DNA of 64,000 bases from Phycisphaeraceae bacterium (GTDB lineage: Bacteria > Planctomycetota > Phycisphaerae > Phycisphaerales > UBA1924): NCBI GenBank assembly GCA_019636495.1, contig JAHBXL010000001.1, positions 310,001-374,000 on the forward strand, read 5' to 3'. The notes beneath the pieces were generated by a model, which worked only from the letters and a program-made list of their open reading frames with translations, was not told the DNA's origin and ran no database searches. Positions 16,695 to 25,954 of the stretch are shown piece after piece (position 1 is the first letter of the stretch; every line of letters begins with the position of its first letter). The translations under genes were made by a program, and so were the position numbers.

Positions 16695-18197
16695 TCATTC
16701 CATCCGCTTGTCGGCAAACGGCAGCGTATCCGGCGTGATGTACACCCGTGTCGTGAAGACCAGCGGCAGGCCCGTCGGGCCCGCGAACGCGCACTCCACG
16801 AGGTACGCCCGCCAGCCCTTCTCGGGGCGGTCCATCCGCACCGTCCACTCCCGGCCCTCGGTATCGATGGGTTCGAGGGCCGTCGGCTGCCACTCCCGTC
16901 CGGTGGTCTCGAGTCGGAAATCCCGCGCGGTGGGGTTGTCGCACTGCCACAGGGTCACCGCGGTCGGCCGCTGGGTTGCGCGGACCGCCAGCACATCGCC
17001 CTGGTCTTCTGCCTTGTGCGTCCACTCGATGCGGGGCAGCGGCGTTCCGCTGTCGATGGCGTGATAGAACGCCAGCGTCTCCATCGGCACCAGCGTGCCG
17101 GACAGCCCGTGCGAGGCATTGGGCGCGGTGCGCAGCCGCCACTCGCCCTTGAGTCGCGATTCGTAATGCCGGAAACTGTCGGCAGGGAAGAACTCGTCGC
17201 CCGCGGCGGTCACGATCAGCCGCGGCAGGTGTTCCACCCGCGTCAGGTACTCCACCGGGTCCTCGTGCGCGGTGATGCGACGCAGTTGCGGCGAGCCAAA
17301 GAATCGGGAGATCTCGTTCTCGTTGTAGTCTCGGAGCGCGGGGGCCCAGAATCCGTAACTGGCCCAGTGGTGCGCCGTGTGCTCGGGGATGTTGAGCATG
17401 TCGATCACCAGCGGTGCAATGCCCTTTACCCTCGCATCGACCGCCGCGAGCAGCCACGCGGTCCACCCGCGCTTCGAGGCGCCCACCGCGAAGAAACCTG
17501 TTGGAACAAGTTCATCACGGCCGGTTCGGCCGGCCAGTTCGCCCAGGTACGCCTCCGCGGCGTCCATCGCACGGGCCGCGCTCTTCACCATCGGGAAGCG
17601 GACGATCCACGAGGCATCGTCATCGCGCATCGCCAGCCGCCAACTGCGCGCCACCAGCCCGTCCTCCCAGCGGTCGCGCCCATCGCCCTCCAGTTGCAGC
17701 GGCTGGTTGGGCACGTTGTCGATGTAGATCACGACCGCGCCGGCCGCACGGAGGAGCAGCATCAACTCGCGCGGCGCCCGTGCGGGCGGGGCATCGGCGT
17801 GCCGCCCGCCCCCGATCACGAGGATCGCGGTCCGGCGTGTCACGCGCTCCGGCACGGCGACGGTGACCCAGTGCCGCCAATGCGGGCGGTTCACCTCGCC
17901 CGCGCTGCGCCAGCGCTGCGACGTCAGACGCAGGTGGTGCACGGTCCCGCCATCGACAGGCTGTTCGCCCTCCTTGCTCCACGCGAATGCGCCATCATCA
18001 AACGCGACGTATCGCTGGAGCGCGAAGACCTCGCCCTGCTCCGCCGCGGCGGGCGTCGCTTCGGCGAGCGGCATTCGGCCGATCCAGCGTGTCGTGTCGT
18101 CGTCGATCGGCGCTTCGGGCGTGGCAGCAACCGCGCGACACATGAACGGACCGAGCGCAACGGTCGCAGCAAGGAGCCAGAACATCCGTGTAATCAT
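16695..18197 (-). CDS. PhoPQ-activated pathogenicity-related family hydrolase, secreted
   Basis: 500 residues from ATG 18197. The signal sequence (MFWLLAATVALGPFM...) ends near AVAATPE. The body is an alpha/beta-hydrolase-like domain matching the PhoPQ-related (PqaA-like) family. The nucleophile elbow is FAVGASKRGWTAW, the acid region is AAGDEFFPADS and the catalytic His is in NASHGLSG. Family members are common in planctomycetes and are annotated from the Salmonella PhoPQ regulon, but no such regulation is implied here. The exact substrate is unknown. It is co-oriented with msrBA, 51 bases downstream of it. Confidence 0.82.
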   Translation of the reverse strand: MITRMFWLLAATVALGPFMCRAVAATPEAPIDDDTTRWIGRMPLAEATPAAAEQGEVFALQRYVAFDDGAFAWSKEGEQPVDGGTVHHLRLTSQRWRSAGEVNRPHWRHWVTVAVPERVTRRTAILVIGGGRHADAPPARAPRELMLLLRAAGAVVIYIDNVPNQPLQLEGDGRDRWEDGLVARSWRLAMRDDDASWIVRFPMVKSAARAMDAAEAYLGELAGRTGRDELVPTGFFAVGASKRGWTAWLLAAVDARVKGIAPLVIDMLNIPEHTAHHWASYGFWAPALRDYNENEISRFFGSPQLRRITAHEDPVEYLTRVEHLPRLIVTAAGDEFFPADSFRHYESRLKGEWRLRTAPNASHGLSGTLVPMETLAFYHAIDSGTPLPRIEWTHKAEDQGDVLAVRATQRPTAVTLWQCDNPTARDFRLETTGREWQPTALEPIDTEGREWTVRMDRPEKGWRAYLVECAFAGPTGLPLVFTTRVYITPDTLPFADKRME

Positions 18198-18248
18198 GCG
18201 TGCAGCGTAGCAGGTACAGCGCCCCCGCACACGCCGTCCGCCGATCGA

Positions 18249-19382
18249 CTACTCCGGCGGCAGGGGGCAGTGCCCGCCGTGCTTCAGGTGGTAGTCCTGG
18301 TGATACTCCTCTGCCGCATGGAACGCCGCGGCGGAGCCCTCTTTCTCGGCCATGCTCACTTCGGTCACAACCCGGCGCCCCTTGAAGCGCGGGTTCTTCT
18401 TCTGCTCCTCGATGAACGCCCGAGCCTCGGAGAGTTGAGTCTCATCCGCGGCGAAGATCGCCGAGCGGTACTGCGTGCCGATGTCCGGACCCTGCCGGTT
18501 CAGTTGTGTCGGGTCATGGAATCGGAAGAACTTCTCCAGCAGTTCGCGATACGTGACCCGTGCGGGGTCGAAGACGATCTTCACCGCCTCGGCGTGCCCC
18601 GTCGTGTCGCTGCACACGGCCTTGTACGTCGGGTCTTTCACGTGCCCGCCCATGTACCCGCTGATCGCGTCGATCACGCCCGGCGTCTGCTGGAAGCGGT
18701 CCTCGACACCCCAGAAGCACCCGCCTGCGAAGTACGCGGTCGCGGTCTTGACCGGCCGGGAAGCCTCGGGCCACTCGGCGCCCTTCTCGACGAACTCCAG
18801 GGATGCCGAGTTGAGGCAGTAGCGCAGGCCGGTCGGCTGCGGCCCATCCTCGAATACGTGCCCGAGGTGGCAGTTGCAGCGCGCGCAGAGGATCTCCACG
18901 CGGACCATGCCGTGCGCGGTGTCGCGCTCGTACGCCACGTGGTCCTTGTCGAACGGCGCAAAGAAACTCGGCCAGCCCGTGCCCGAGTCGAACTTCGCGC
19001 TCGATGCGAACAGCGGCAGTCCGCACAGGCGGCACACATACGACCCGTCTTTCTTGTTGTCCAGCAGAGTGCCGCAGAACGGCGGCTCCGTCCCCTTGCG
19101 GAGCAGGATCTTGGCTTGCTCGGGCGTCAGTTTCCTGGCCAGTTCATCGACCCTTGACTGCGTGAGTGGTGTGATGTCGTACGCCGAGCGCGAGTAGCGC
19201 GGCGCGGCGTCCTGGTCGGCGGTCTTCATGGTGTCCTTCCGGGCCTGCGTGCGGGCCAGCAGGTCCTTGGTCGTCTGTCCTGCATCCGGCGGTGACGGGT
19301 GCGGCGCGGAAACGAACATCGCCGCCGCGGCGAGCACGGCGGAGGTCGCGAACACGGCGAGCATGGCGAGCGGCTTGGTCAT
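18249..19382 (-). CDS. msrBA: Exported bifunctional methionine sulfoxide reductase MsrB-MsrA
   Basis: 377 residues. An N-terminal hydrophobic signal or anchor (residues 5-25) suggests export, so it would repair oxidised methionines in envelope proteins. The MsrB domain comes first: zinc Cys at 117, 120, 166 and 169, with catalytic Cys189 in RYCLNSASLEF. The MsrA domain follows, with catalytic Cys222 in GGCFWGVED and the typical YHQDYHLKH end. The order B-A is less common than A-B but is known. Both stereoisomers of Met-SO would be reduced. The gene is divergent from nadC with 80 bases between starts. Confidence 0.93.
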   Translation of the reverse strand: MTKPLAMLAVFATSAVLAAAAMFVSAPHPSPPDAGQTTKDLLARTQARKDTMKTADQDAAPRYSRSAYDITPLTQSRVDELARKLTPEQAKILLRKGTEPPFCGTLLDNKKDGSYVCRLCGLPLFASSAKFDSGTGWPSFFAPFDKDHVAYERDTAHGMVRVEILCARCNCHLGHVFEDGPQPTGLRYCLNSASLEFVEKGAEWPEASRPVKTATAYFAGGCFWGVEDRFQQTPGVIDAISGYMGGHVKDPTYKAVCSDTTGHAEAVKIVFDPARVTYRELLEKFFRFHDPTQLNRQGPDIGTQYRSAIFAADETQLSEARAFIEEQKKNPRFKGRRVVTEVSMAEKEGSAAAFHAAEEYHQDYHLKHGGHCPLPPE

Positions 19383-19462
19383 GGTTGTTCCCGGCTTGGC
19401 ATTCCCACATCATTGGATGTCGGATTCACCGGCGAAGTGACTCGGCCGCACTACAGTTTCGC

Positions 19463-20437
19463 GTGACCGACCTCAACGCCCTGACCCTCTCGGACCTGTA
19501 TACCGAACTCGCCCGGCAGGGGTTCGTTCGCCGGTTGCTCGAACTGGCCCGCGATGAGGATCTCGGCCCGCCCGCCCCCGGATGCGCTCCCTGGCAGGGC
19601 GATGTGACCAGCACCGCCGGACTTGCCTCCGGTGCGGACGGTACCGCCACGCTCGCAGCGCGGCAAGGCGGTGTCATCGCAGGGCTTGCCACGATCCCCG
19701 AACTGCTCGAAGTGTTCGGCGTTCAGGCCCGCTGGATGCCCGCCGCGGCGGATGGGCAGCGAGTGGAGGGGGGGGCGACGCTGGGCCGGCTCTGCGGCCC
19801 GCTGGGCCAGGTTCTGGCGGTTGAGCGCACGCTGTTGAACCTGGTCTCGCGCCTTTCGGGCGTGGCGACGCGAACGGCGAGTTTTGTACAGGCGGTCGCG
19901 GGCATCGATGTGCAACTGCTCGACACGCGCAAGACCACACCGGGTCTGCGCGTGCTGGAGAAGTATGCGGTTCGCTGCGGCGGCGGATTTTGCCACCGCA
20001 TCGGCTTGCAGGATGCCCTGCTCATCAAGGACAACCACCTCGCGGGCATCTCGCCAGACCGACTCGCGGCGTTCGTGCGGTCGGCGGTCGAGCGTGCGCG
20101 CGCTGCGGCGGCGGAGCGCGGCGTTTCGCTGCGCTTCGCAGAGGTCGAGGTCGATTCCCTCGATCAACTCCGCGCGCTGCTGGATGCCGGTGGTGCGGGG
20201 GCGGACATCATCCTGCTCGACAACATGTCGGCCGCGATGCTGCGCGAGGCGGTGCACATGCGCGACGGTTCGAAGTGCCGCGTTTTGCTCGAAGCCTCTG
20301 GCGGGGTGCGACTCGATACAGTCCGGAACCTGGCCGAAACCGGGATCGATCGCATCAGCGTTGGCGGTTTGACGCACCAGGCGGTCAGCATCGATATAGG
20401 GCTGGATGTGATATCAGCAGGATGTCCTGAGTCCTGA
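19463..20437 (+). CDS. nadC: Nicotinate-nucleotide pyrophosphorylase (carboxylating)
   Basis: 324 residues from GTG 19463; upstream codons in frame lie antisense to msrBA and lack family similarity. The enzyme converts quinolinate and PRPP to nicotinate mononucleotide in NAD synthesis. Diagnostic motifs are LDTRKTTPGLRVLEKYAV, CGGGFCHRIGLQDALLIKDN and, near the end, EASGGVRLDTVRNLAETGID. The start of the following repeat cluster lies inside the last codons of the gene, before the TGA. nadA and nadB are not in the window. Confidence 0.94.
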   Translation: MTDLNALTLSDLYTELARQGFVRRLLELARDEDLGPPAPGCAPWQGDVTSTAGLASGADGTATLAARQGGVIAGLATIPELLEVFGVQARWMPAAADGQRVEGGATLGRLCGPLGQVLAVERTLLNLVSRLSGVATRTASFVQAVAGIDVQLLDTRKTTPGLRVLEKYAVRCGGGFCHRIGLQDALLIKDNHLAGISPDRLAAFVRSAVERARAAAAERGVSLRFAEVEVDSLDQLRALLDAGGAGADIILLDNMSAAMLREAVHMRDGSKCRVLLEASGGVRLDTVRNLAETGIDRISVGGLTHQAVSIDIGLDVISAGCPES

Positions 20438-20548
20438 GTCCTGAGTCCTGAGTCCTGAAGTCCTGAAGTCCTGAAGTCCTGAAGTCCTGAAGTCCTGAAG
20501 TCTCAATACGCTCGAACCCCGAACCCCGAACCCCGAACCCCGAACCCC
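20425..20548. repeat. Short tandem repeat cluster (7- and 8-mers)
   Basis: Four copies of the heptamer TCCTGAG lie at 20425-20452. Six copies of the octamer TCCTGAAG follow without a break at 20453-20500. After 13 bases come five copies of the heptamer GAACCCC at 20514-20548. The first copies fall inside the last codons of nadC. The pattern recalls the short tandemly repeated repetitive sequences of cyanobacteria. TCCTGAG also occurs twice at 27689-27702. Confidence 0.9.
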
Positions 20549-20632
20549 GGACCCCCGACCAGCACCCAGCACCACGGGCCCAGGACGGCAGGACACCACG
20601 ATGCCGATTCGCTGTCCGTCGTACCCTTGGTC

Positions 20633-21052
20633 ATGACCATCTTTTCCAAGATCATCCGCGGCGAGATTCCCAGCCATAAGGTCTACGAAGACGAGCACGT
20701 CTTCGCGTTTCTCGACATTTCACCGCTGAGCCGGGGCCACGCGCTGGTGATTCCCAAGGAAGAGAAAGCGACGCTTGACGAACTCAGCGATGAGTCCGCC
20801 GCGGCGATCGGCCGGGTTCTGCCGCGCATCTGCCGCGCCGTCATGCGGGCCACGGGGGCGACGGCGTACAACGTCCTTCAGAACAACGGCGCGGCGGCGC
20901 ATCAGGCCGTCTACCACGTGCACTTCCACATCATCCCGAAGACCGCCGATGGCCGGGGGCTGGGGATCGACTGGAAATCGGGCAAACTCGAGCCCGATGC
21001 GGGGCGCGATCTGGCCGCGAGAATCGCCGAGTTGCTCGCCGCGGGAGATTGA
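20633..21052 (+). CDS. HIT family hydrolase (Hint-like)
   Basis: 139 residues from ATG 20633. It is a histidine-triad nucleotide hydrolase or transferase of the Hint type, which typically cleaves AMP from phosphoramidates or adenylated amino acids. The N-terminus MTIFSKIIRGEIPSHKVYED and LDISPLSRGHALVIPK are typical. The triad is HVHFHIIPK, with GAAAHQAVYHVHFHI just before it. The 27 bases before mutL contain no terminator, so the two may be co-transcribed. Confidence 0.92.
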   Translation: MTIFSKIIRGEIPSHKVYEDEHVFAFLDISPLSRGHALVIPKEEKATLDELSDESAAAIGRVLPRICRAVMRATGATAYNVLQNNGAAAHQAVYHVHFHIIPKTADGRGLGIDWKSGKLEPDAGRDLAARIAELLAAGD

Positions 21053-21079
21053 CCGCGCGGGCCCGTACACTGCCAGCCG

Positions 21080-23050
21080 ATGGCCACGACCGATGCGACA
21101 ATCCGGCCGATCCGCAGACTGCCCGCGCTGCTGGTGAACCAGATCGCCGCGGGCGAGGTGGTGGAGCGCCCGGCCTCGGTGGTGAAGGAACTGCTGGACA
21201 ACGCGCTCGACGCGGGGGCGAACCGGATCACGATCGAACTGGAGCAGGGGGGGATCGAACTGATCCGCATCACCGATGACGGCGCGGGTATTGCAACCGA
21301 GCAACTGCCGCTCGCGCTCGCCCCGCACGCCACCAGCAAGGTCTCGACGGTCGATGACCTCGACCGCATCGCCACGTACGGATTTCGCGGCGAGGCGCTC
21401 GCGTCGATCACGTCGGTTGCGCGTGTCTCGCTCCGCTCCCGCACCGCGGCCGATGCCGGCGCAAGCGAGATCCGGGCCGAGGGCGACCGGGTCGAGCCCG
21501 TGCAGCCCGCCGCGGGCGCGGTGGGCACGTGCGTCACGGTGCGGAACCTCTTCTTCAATACGCCCGCACGGCGGAAGTTCCTGCGGACACCGCCGACCGA
21601 GCAGGGGCACTGCGTGGACATCGCCAGCGACCTGGCGATCAGCCATCCGGCGGTGGGGTTCACGATCACATGCGATGGCCGGCGCGTGCTGGATGTTCCG
21701 GCCGGGCAGTCGCCGCGGGAGCGGGCGCTGGCCGTGCTGGGCAAGGAACTCGAGCCCGAACTGCTCGAAGCGCACGTGGACACGTTTGACGATTCTCGCG
21801 GCGTGGCGATGTGGGGGCTGGTGGGGCGGCCCGCGCTGGCCCGCGCGACGGCCAAGGCGATGAAGATCTTTCTCAACGGCCGGCCCATCCGCGACAAGAC
21901 ACTGCAGCACGCATTGCGCGAGGCGTATCGAGGGCTGATCGAGCCGGGCCGCTACCCGACCGCGGTGCTGATGTTGCAGATGGACCCGGGCGCGGTCGAT
22001 GTCAACGTTCACCCGCAGAAGACCGAGGTGCGGTTCCGCGACCAGTCCATGGTGCACTCGGCGGTGCTGCGCGCGGTGCGCGAGGCGTTGCAGCGGGCCG
22101 ACCTGACGCCCGACTTCTCGCGCACGGGCTTCGGCTCGCGCGGTTGGGGGAATGGCAGCGGGGGCGCGGGGTTCATGGGCGCCGGCGCGGGTGTTGATCC
22201 TGTGCCGCTTTCGCCTGCGCCGGATGCCGCAGGACGCATCAACCGGTTCGTCGAGTACTTCACGCGGCAGGTTCCCGGCCGTGCAAACGAACGGCTGTCG
22301 TTCGATGCACTGCGTCAGAGCCTGGGCGGCGCGGCCGCGCACGAGATCTCGCCCGAGGCGCCGTTCCCGGGCGGTTCGATTGACCCCAGCGCGAGCGACA
22401 CGGCGAGTGATGCCGCGCAAGGTGAGACTCCGCAGGCGGAAGGCCAAGAGGGCCTCATCGCGCCGCGTCCGGCCGAGCGCGTGCTGCAGGTGCACAACCA
22501 GTATGTGGTGACCGAGGATGAGCAGGGGCTGGTGATCGTTGATCAGCACGCGTTGCACGAGCGTGTGATGTTCGAGTACCTCTCGGCGCGCCTCGGCGCT
22601 GAAGGGACGCTGGAGAGCCAGCGCATGCTCGTGCCCGCGGTCGTGCAGTTGTCGGCGGCGCGCATGGCGCGCGTGGATGAACTCCGACCCCTGCTCGAAC
22701 GCATCGGTGTGGGGATCGAGCCGATCGGCCCCGCGAGCGTGGCGGTGCAGTCGTTCCCGACGTTCCTGTTCGACAAGGGCGTCGAGCCCGGCGAGTTTCT
22801 CGCGGAGATGCTCGAACGGGCCGAGGCCGAGGGGTTCGCCCCGGGGCGAGAGGAGACGCTGCACGAAATCCTCGACATGATGGCGTGCAAGGCGGCGATC
22901 AAGGCGGGCGACCGCATGAGCCAGGCCGAACTGGTGGAACTCATCCGGCTTCGTGATGCGGTGGACCGGTCGAGCAACTGCCCGCACGGTCGGCCGACTT
23001 CGATCCGGCTGTCGATCCGCGAACTGGACAAGCGTTTCGGGCGCGTTTGA
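21080..23050 (+). CDS. mutL: DNA mismatch repair protein MutL
   Basis: 656 residues. The N-terminal GHKL ATPase has LVNQIAAGEVVERPASVVKE, DDGAGI and TYGFRGEALASI. A Gly-rich linker lies at about 350-450. The C-terminal domain keeps the metal-dependent nicking endonuclease motifs: DQHALHERVMFE at 488-499, ACKAAIKAGDRMSQ and CPHGRPT. It is therefore a MutL of the endonuclease-competent type, as expected in a bacterium without MutH. mutS is not in the window. Confidence 0.96.
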   Translation: MATTDATIRPIRRLPALLVNQIAAGEVVERPASVVKELLDNALDAGANRITIELEQGGIELIRITDDGAGIATEQLPLALAPHATSKVSTVDDLDRIATYGFRGEALASITSVARVSLRSRTAADAGASEIRAEGDRVEPVQPAAGAVGTCVTVRNLFFNTPARRKFLRTPPTEQGHCVDIASDLAISHPAVGFTITCDGRRVLDVPAGQSPRERALAVLGKELEPELLEAHVDTFDDSRGVAMWGLVGRPALARATAKAMKIFLNGRPIRDKTLQHALREAYRGLIEPGRYPTAVLMLQMDPGAVDVNVHPQKTEVRFRDQSMVHSAVLRAVREALQRADLTPDFSRTGFGSRGWGNGSGGAGFMGAGAGVDPVPLSPAPDAAGRINRFVEYFTRQVPGRANERLSFDALRQSLGGAAAHEISPEAPFPGGSIDPSASDTASDAAQGETPQAEGQEGLIAPRPAERVLQVHNQYVVTEDEQGLVIVDQHALHERVMFEYLSARLGAEGTLESQRMLVPAVVQLSAARMARVDELRPLLERIGVGIEPIGPASVAVQSFPTFLFDKGVEPGEFLAEMLERAEAEGFAPGREETLHEILDMMACKAAIKAGDRMSQAELVELIRLRDAVDRSSNCPHGRPTSIRLSIRELDKRFGRV

Positions 23051-23072
23051 CCGGGCCCCGTCCGCGTCAATG

Positions 23073-23098
23073 AAAAAGGGCCGGATCGCTCCGGCCCC
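23073..23098 (-). terminator. Rho-independent terminator of ahcY
   Basis: On the minus strand an 8-bp GC-rich stem (GGGCCGGA / TCCGGCCC, arms 23078-23085 and 23090-23097) with a 4-base loop runs directly into five T residues (the A-run at 23073-23077). It lies just past the ahcY stop, between it and the convergent mutL. Confidence 0.85.
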
Positions 23099-23130
23099 TC
23101 GTGGGATGCTGCGGCTTTGCCTCTTCCCGC

Positions 23131-24684
23131 TCAATACCGATAGTGCTCGGCCTTGTACGGGCCATCCGGCGAAACGCCGAGGTACTCGGCCTGTTCCTTG
23201 CTCAGGCGGGTGAGTTTGACGCCCAGTTTCGACAGGTGCAGCCGCGCGACCTCCTCATCGAGTTTCTTGGGCAGCGTGTAGACCTTTCCGGTCTCATACT
23301 TGAAGCCGCTGAGCGTCGGCTTGCCCTGGGCATTGAGCCACAGGTCGAGTTGCGCGATGGTCTGGTTCGTGAAACTGGAACTCATGACGAAACTCGGGTG
23401 CCCGGTGGCGCAGCCGAGGTTCATGAGCCGGCCCTCGGCCAGCACGAGGATGCTCTTGTTGGTCTTGGGGAAGACGAACTCGTCGTACTGCGCCTTGATG
23501 TTCACGCGCTTGGCCGCGCCGCTCTTCACGGCGTTGTACAGCCCGGCCATGTCGATCTCGTTGTCGAAGTGGCCGATGTTCGCGACGATCGCCTTGTCCT
23601 TCATGCGCTGCATGTGGTCGAGCGTGACGACGTTCTTGTTGCCCGTCGCCGTGATGAAGATGTCCGCGGAGTCGACGACGTCCTCGAGCACGGCGATCTG
23701 GTAGCCCTCCATCGCCGCCTGCAGGGCGTTGATGGGATCGATCTCGGTGACGATCACGCGGCAGCCCTGCCCGCGCAGCGCCTGGCAGCAGCCCTTGCCC
23801 ACGTCGCCGTAGCCGAGCACGACCGCGACTTTGCCGCTGAGCATCACATCGGTCGCGCGGTTCAGGCCGTCGACCAGCGAGTGCCGGCAGCCGTAGAGGT
23901 TGTCGAACTTGCTCTTGGTCGCGCTGTCGTTGACGTTGATCGCCGGGAAGGCCAGTTCGCCCTTCTTCTGCATGTCATACAGCCGGTGCACGCCGGTCGT
24001 CGTCTCTTCGGAAACGCCCTTGATCTCCTTGCAGATCTTCGTCCAGTAGCCGGGCCGCGCGGCGATGGTCTCGCGCAACAGGCCGAGGATCACGCCCCAT
24101 TCTTCGGGGTCGCTCGCCTCGTTGAAGGCCGGCACCTTGCCTGCGCGCTCGAACTCCGCGCCCTTGAGCACCAGCAGCGTGGCATCGCCGCCGTCATCGA
24201 GGATCAGGTTCGCGCCGATCACGTTCCCCGAGGCATCGGTGAACTTGAAGATCTGGTCCGCGCACCACCAATACTCCTCCAGCGTCTCGCCCTTCCACGC
24301 GAACACCGGCGTGCCCTTGGGCGCGGCGGGGGTGCCATCCTTGCCCACGACGACGGCCGCCGCGGCGGAGTCCTGCGTGCTGAAGATGTTGCAACTGGCC
24401 CAGCGCACCTCCGCGCCCAGGTCGACGAGCGTCTCGATCAGCACGGCCGTCTGCACCGTCATGTGCAGCGAGCCGGCGATGCGGGCGCCCTTCAGCGGCT
24501 TCTGTCCGGCGTAGCGCTCGCGCAGCGCCATCAGGCCCGGCATCTCGTGCTCGGCAAGGCGGATCTCCTTGCGGCCCAGTTCAAAGTCGTTCAGGTCGCG
24601 GACCTTGAAGTCGATCTTGCCGATGCGGTCGGGCGTCAGCGTGATCTTCGAGGGTGAAACGGTCGGTTTGGACATCGTCGTCAT
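23131..24684 (-). CDS. ahcY: Adenosylhomocysteinase (SAH hydrolase)
   Basis: 517 residues from ATG 24684, which has a strong GAGGAG site; the frame is open further upstream but that part is antisense to nothing conserved. It reversibly splits S-adenosylhomocysteine into adenosine and homocysteine, removing the product inhibitor of methyltransferases. Seen are [16 protein letters not shown] near the N-terminus, the NAD-binding [30 protein letters not shown] and the C-terminal KAEHYRY. The loop [18 protein letters not shown] marks the long bacterial form. It follows an ArsR-methyltransferase gene by 55 bases, pointing to SAH-responsive control. Confidence 0.96.
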   Translation of the reverse strand: MTTMSKPTVSPSKITLTPDRIGKIDFKVRDLNDFELGRKEIRLAEHEMPGLMALRERYAGQKPLKGARIAGSLHMTVQTAVLIETLVDLGAEVRWASCNIFSTQDSAAAAVVVGKDGTPAAPKGTPVFAWKGETLEEYWWCADQIFKFTDASGNVIGANLILDDGGDATLLVLKGAEFERAGKVPAFNEASDPEEWGVILGLLRETIAARPGYWTKICKEIKGVSEETTTGVHRLYDMQKKGELAFPAINVNDSATKSKFDNLYGCRHSLVDGLNRATDVMLSGKVAVVLGYGDVGKGCCQALRGQGCRVIVTEIDPINALQAAMEGYQIAVLEDVVDSADIFITATGNKNVVTLDHMQRMKDKAIVANIGHFDNEIDMAGLYNAVKSGAAKRVNIKAQYDEFVFPKTNKSILVLAEGRLMNLGCATGHPSFVMSSSFTNQTIAQLDLWLNAQGKPTLSGFKYETGKVYTLPKKLDEEVARLHLSKLGVKLTRLSKEQAEYLGVSPDGPYKAEHYRY

Positions 24685-24739
24685 CAGTTGCTCCTCAAGC
24701 GTTGGTCGGTCTCTCGGTCTTCTGCCTTGCGTATGGGTC

Positions 24740-25732
24740 TCATAGGGCCGAAACGGCCTGTTGCTCTCTTGCGAACGCGGTGCACACGAACAGCCCCGGT
24801 CCCTTGGCCTCGGGCTCGGGCGCGAGCGGCACAAACCGCGCATCGCCGAATCCCGCTCGCCGCAACTCGTCGCCGAGCCGCTGCTCGGAGAATCCCAGCC
24901 AGTGGTGCCCCATCGTGTGCCGATACGTCTGCCGGTCGTGCTCGACCATATCGACAATCAGCGCCACACCCCCCGGCCGCAAAACCCGCCGCATCTCCGC
25001 CAGCGCGGCGGAAATCTCCGGCACGTGGTGCAGCACGAGAAACGCCACCGCGGCGTCCGCGCTCGCATCCTTCAGCGGCAGGCTCTGAATCTCGCCGCGA
25101 ACAAACTCGATGTTCCCGCGCCCCTCCAGCCGCTTCTGCGCCGCCTTCAGCATCGCGCTGGATGCATCGACCGCGATCACGCGCTTCACCAGCGGGCTCA
25201 GCAGTTCCGACACGTTCCCCGTGCCGCAGCCGATATCGACGACCGTCCACTCCCGCGGCAGCAGCGCAAGCAGACTCTCGGCCGTGAAGCGCGAGCCGAA
25301 CAACTCGCTGCGGACATCATCCCACTGCCCCGCCACGCGCCCGAAGAACGCCTGCGAATCGGACCGGCGCTCGGCCAGAACCGCCGCGAGCCGGCGGACA
25401 TCTTCGGCCAGTTCGGGCGTGGTGCCCGTGCCCGTCGGGCCGCCGAGTTGCTCGCGCACCACCAGCCAAAGTTCGCGGCAGGGCAGCGGCAAATCATCGA
25501 GCACGAGGCGGTAGAACGTCGCCGTGCCCTCGGTCCGCTTGAGAAGCCACCCGCCATCGCCGAGCACCTTGAGGTGCCGCGAAACCGTGCTCTGCGGGAG
25601 TTGCACGATCCGCGCGACCTCGCCGACGGACAACTCCTCGCGCTCCAGCATCCGCAGGATGCGGAGGCGGACCATCTCGCCGAGTGCGACGAGCCGGTCG
25701 GTCAGGAGGGAGTTGTTGGTCGAGCGCTTCAT
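24740..25732 (-). CDS. ArsR-family regulator fused to SAM methyltransferase domain (SahR-like)
   Basis: 330 residues from ATG 25732. An N-terminal winged helix of ArsR type covers about 8-90 ([39 protein letters not shown]). A helical linker is followed by a class I methyltransferase domain at about 140-320 with motif [17 protein letters not shown] and [12 protein letters not shown]. ArsR proteins named SahR, some with such a fused domain, control SAM-cycle genes including ahcY in response to SAH. The gene directly precedes ahcY here. I infer that the fused domain senses SAM or SAH rather than methylating a substrate. No metal-binding Cys pair of classical ArsR is seen. Confidence 0.85.
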   Translation of the reverse strand: MKRSTNNSLLTDRLVALGEMVRLRILRMLEREELSVGEVARIVQLPQSTVSRHLKVLGDGGWLLKRTEGTATFYRLVLDDLPLPCRELWLVVREQLGGPTGTGTTPELAEDVRRLAAVLAERRSDSQAFFGRVAGQWDDVRSELFGSRFTAESLLALLPREWTVVDIGCGTGNVSELLSPLVKRVIAVDASSAMLKAAQKRLEGRGNIEFVRGEIQSLPLKDASADAAVAFLVLHHVPEISAALAEMRRVLRPGGVALIVDMVEHDRQTYRHTMGHHWLGFSEQRLGDELRRAGFGDARFVPLAPEPEAKGPGLFVCTAFAREQQAVSAL

Positions 25733-25743
25733 GTCTGTTGTAG

Positions 25744-25830
25744 CACGGGCATCCTGTCCGTGGTTTGTTCTTCGTGGCACGGGCACCCCGCCCGTGGTCT
25801 TTCTTCCGTAGCACGGGCATCTTGCCCGTG
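25744..25830. repeat. Three CACGGGCAT...CCCGTG palindromes
   Basis: Three copies of a 19-base palindrome lie at 25744-25762, 25778-25796 and 25812-25830, exactly 34 bases apart. All match CACGGGCAyCyyGyCCGTG. The same palindrome recurs at 49182-49200 and 50719-50737. The copies lie immediately upstream of the ArsR-methyltransferase start, within what should be its leader. Confidence 0.9.
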
Positions 25831-25895
25831 TTCTTCGCCCGGGCACTCCCCAGTACCCCGTCCCCTGTCGATATCGACCATCGGGCGGACCGGAT

Positions 25896-25923
25896 TCATC
25901 CGTCCATCCGGATAAACGGATGA
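25896..25923. promoter_or_regulatory. Candidate ArsR/SahR operator (nested palindrome)
   Basis: The arms TCATCCGT (25896-25903) and ACGGATGA (25916-25923) form a perfect 8-bp inverted repeat. Between them lies the palindrome ATCCGGAT (25906-25913), so ATCCG/CGGAT half-sites occur repeatedly in 28 bases. Unlike the other palindromes here it is not repeated in the window. ArsR proteins bind such symmetric sites. It sits about 165 bases upstream of the ArsR start, with the triple palindrome in between. The assignment is inference. Confidence 0.45.
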
Positions 25924-25954
25924 TAGATTGGGGGGTTCCAAGGTCAAGCCCGTC

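Noticed and set aside
20438..20632. Frames encoding peptide repeats after nadC
   Set aside because: They come from the TCCTGAG/TCCTGAAG/GAACCCC runs and have no other coding signal.
24685..24739. SAH riboswitch between the ArsR-methyltransferase gene and ahcY
   Set aside because: The interval is only 55 bases, contains the ribosome-binding site and shows no matching structure.
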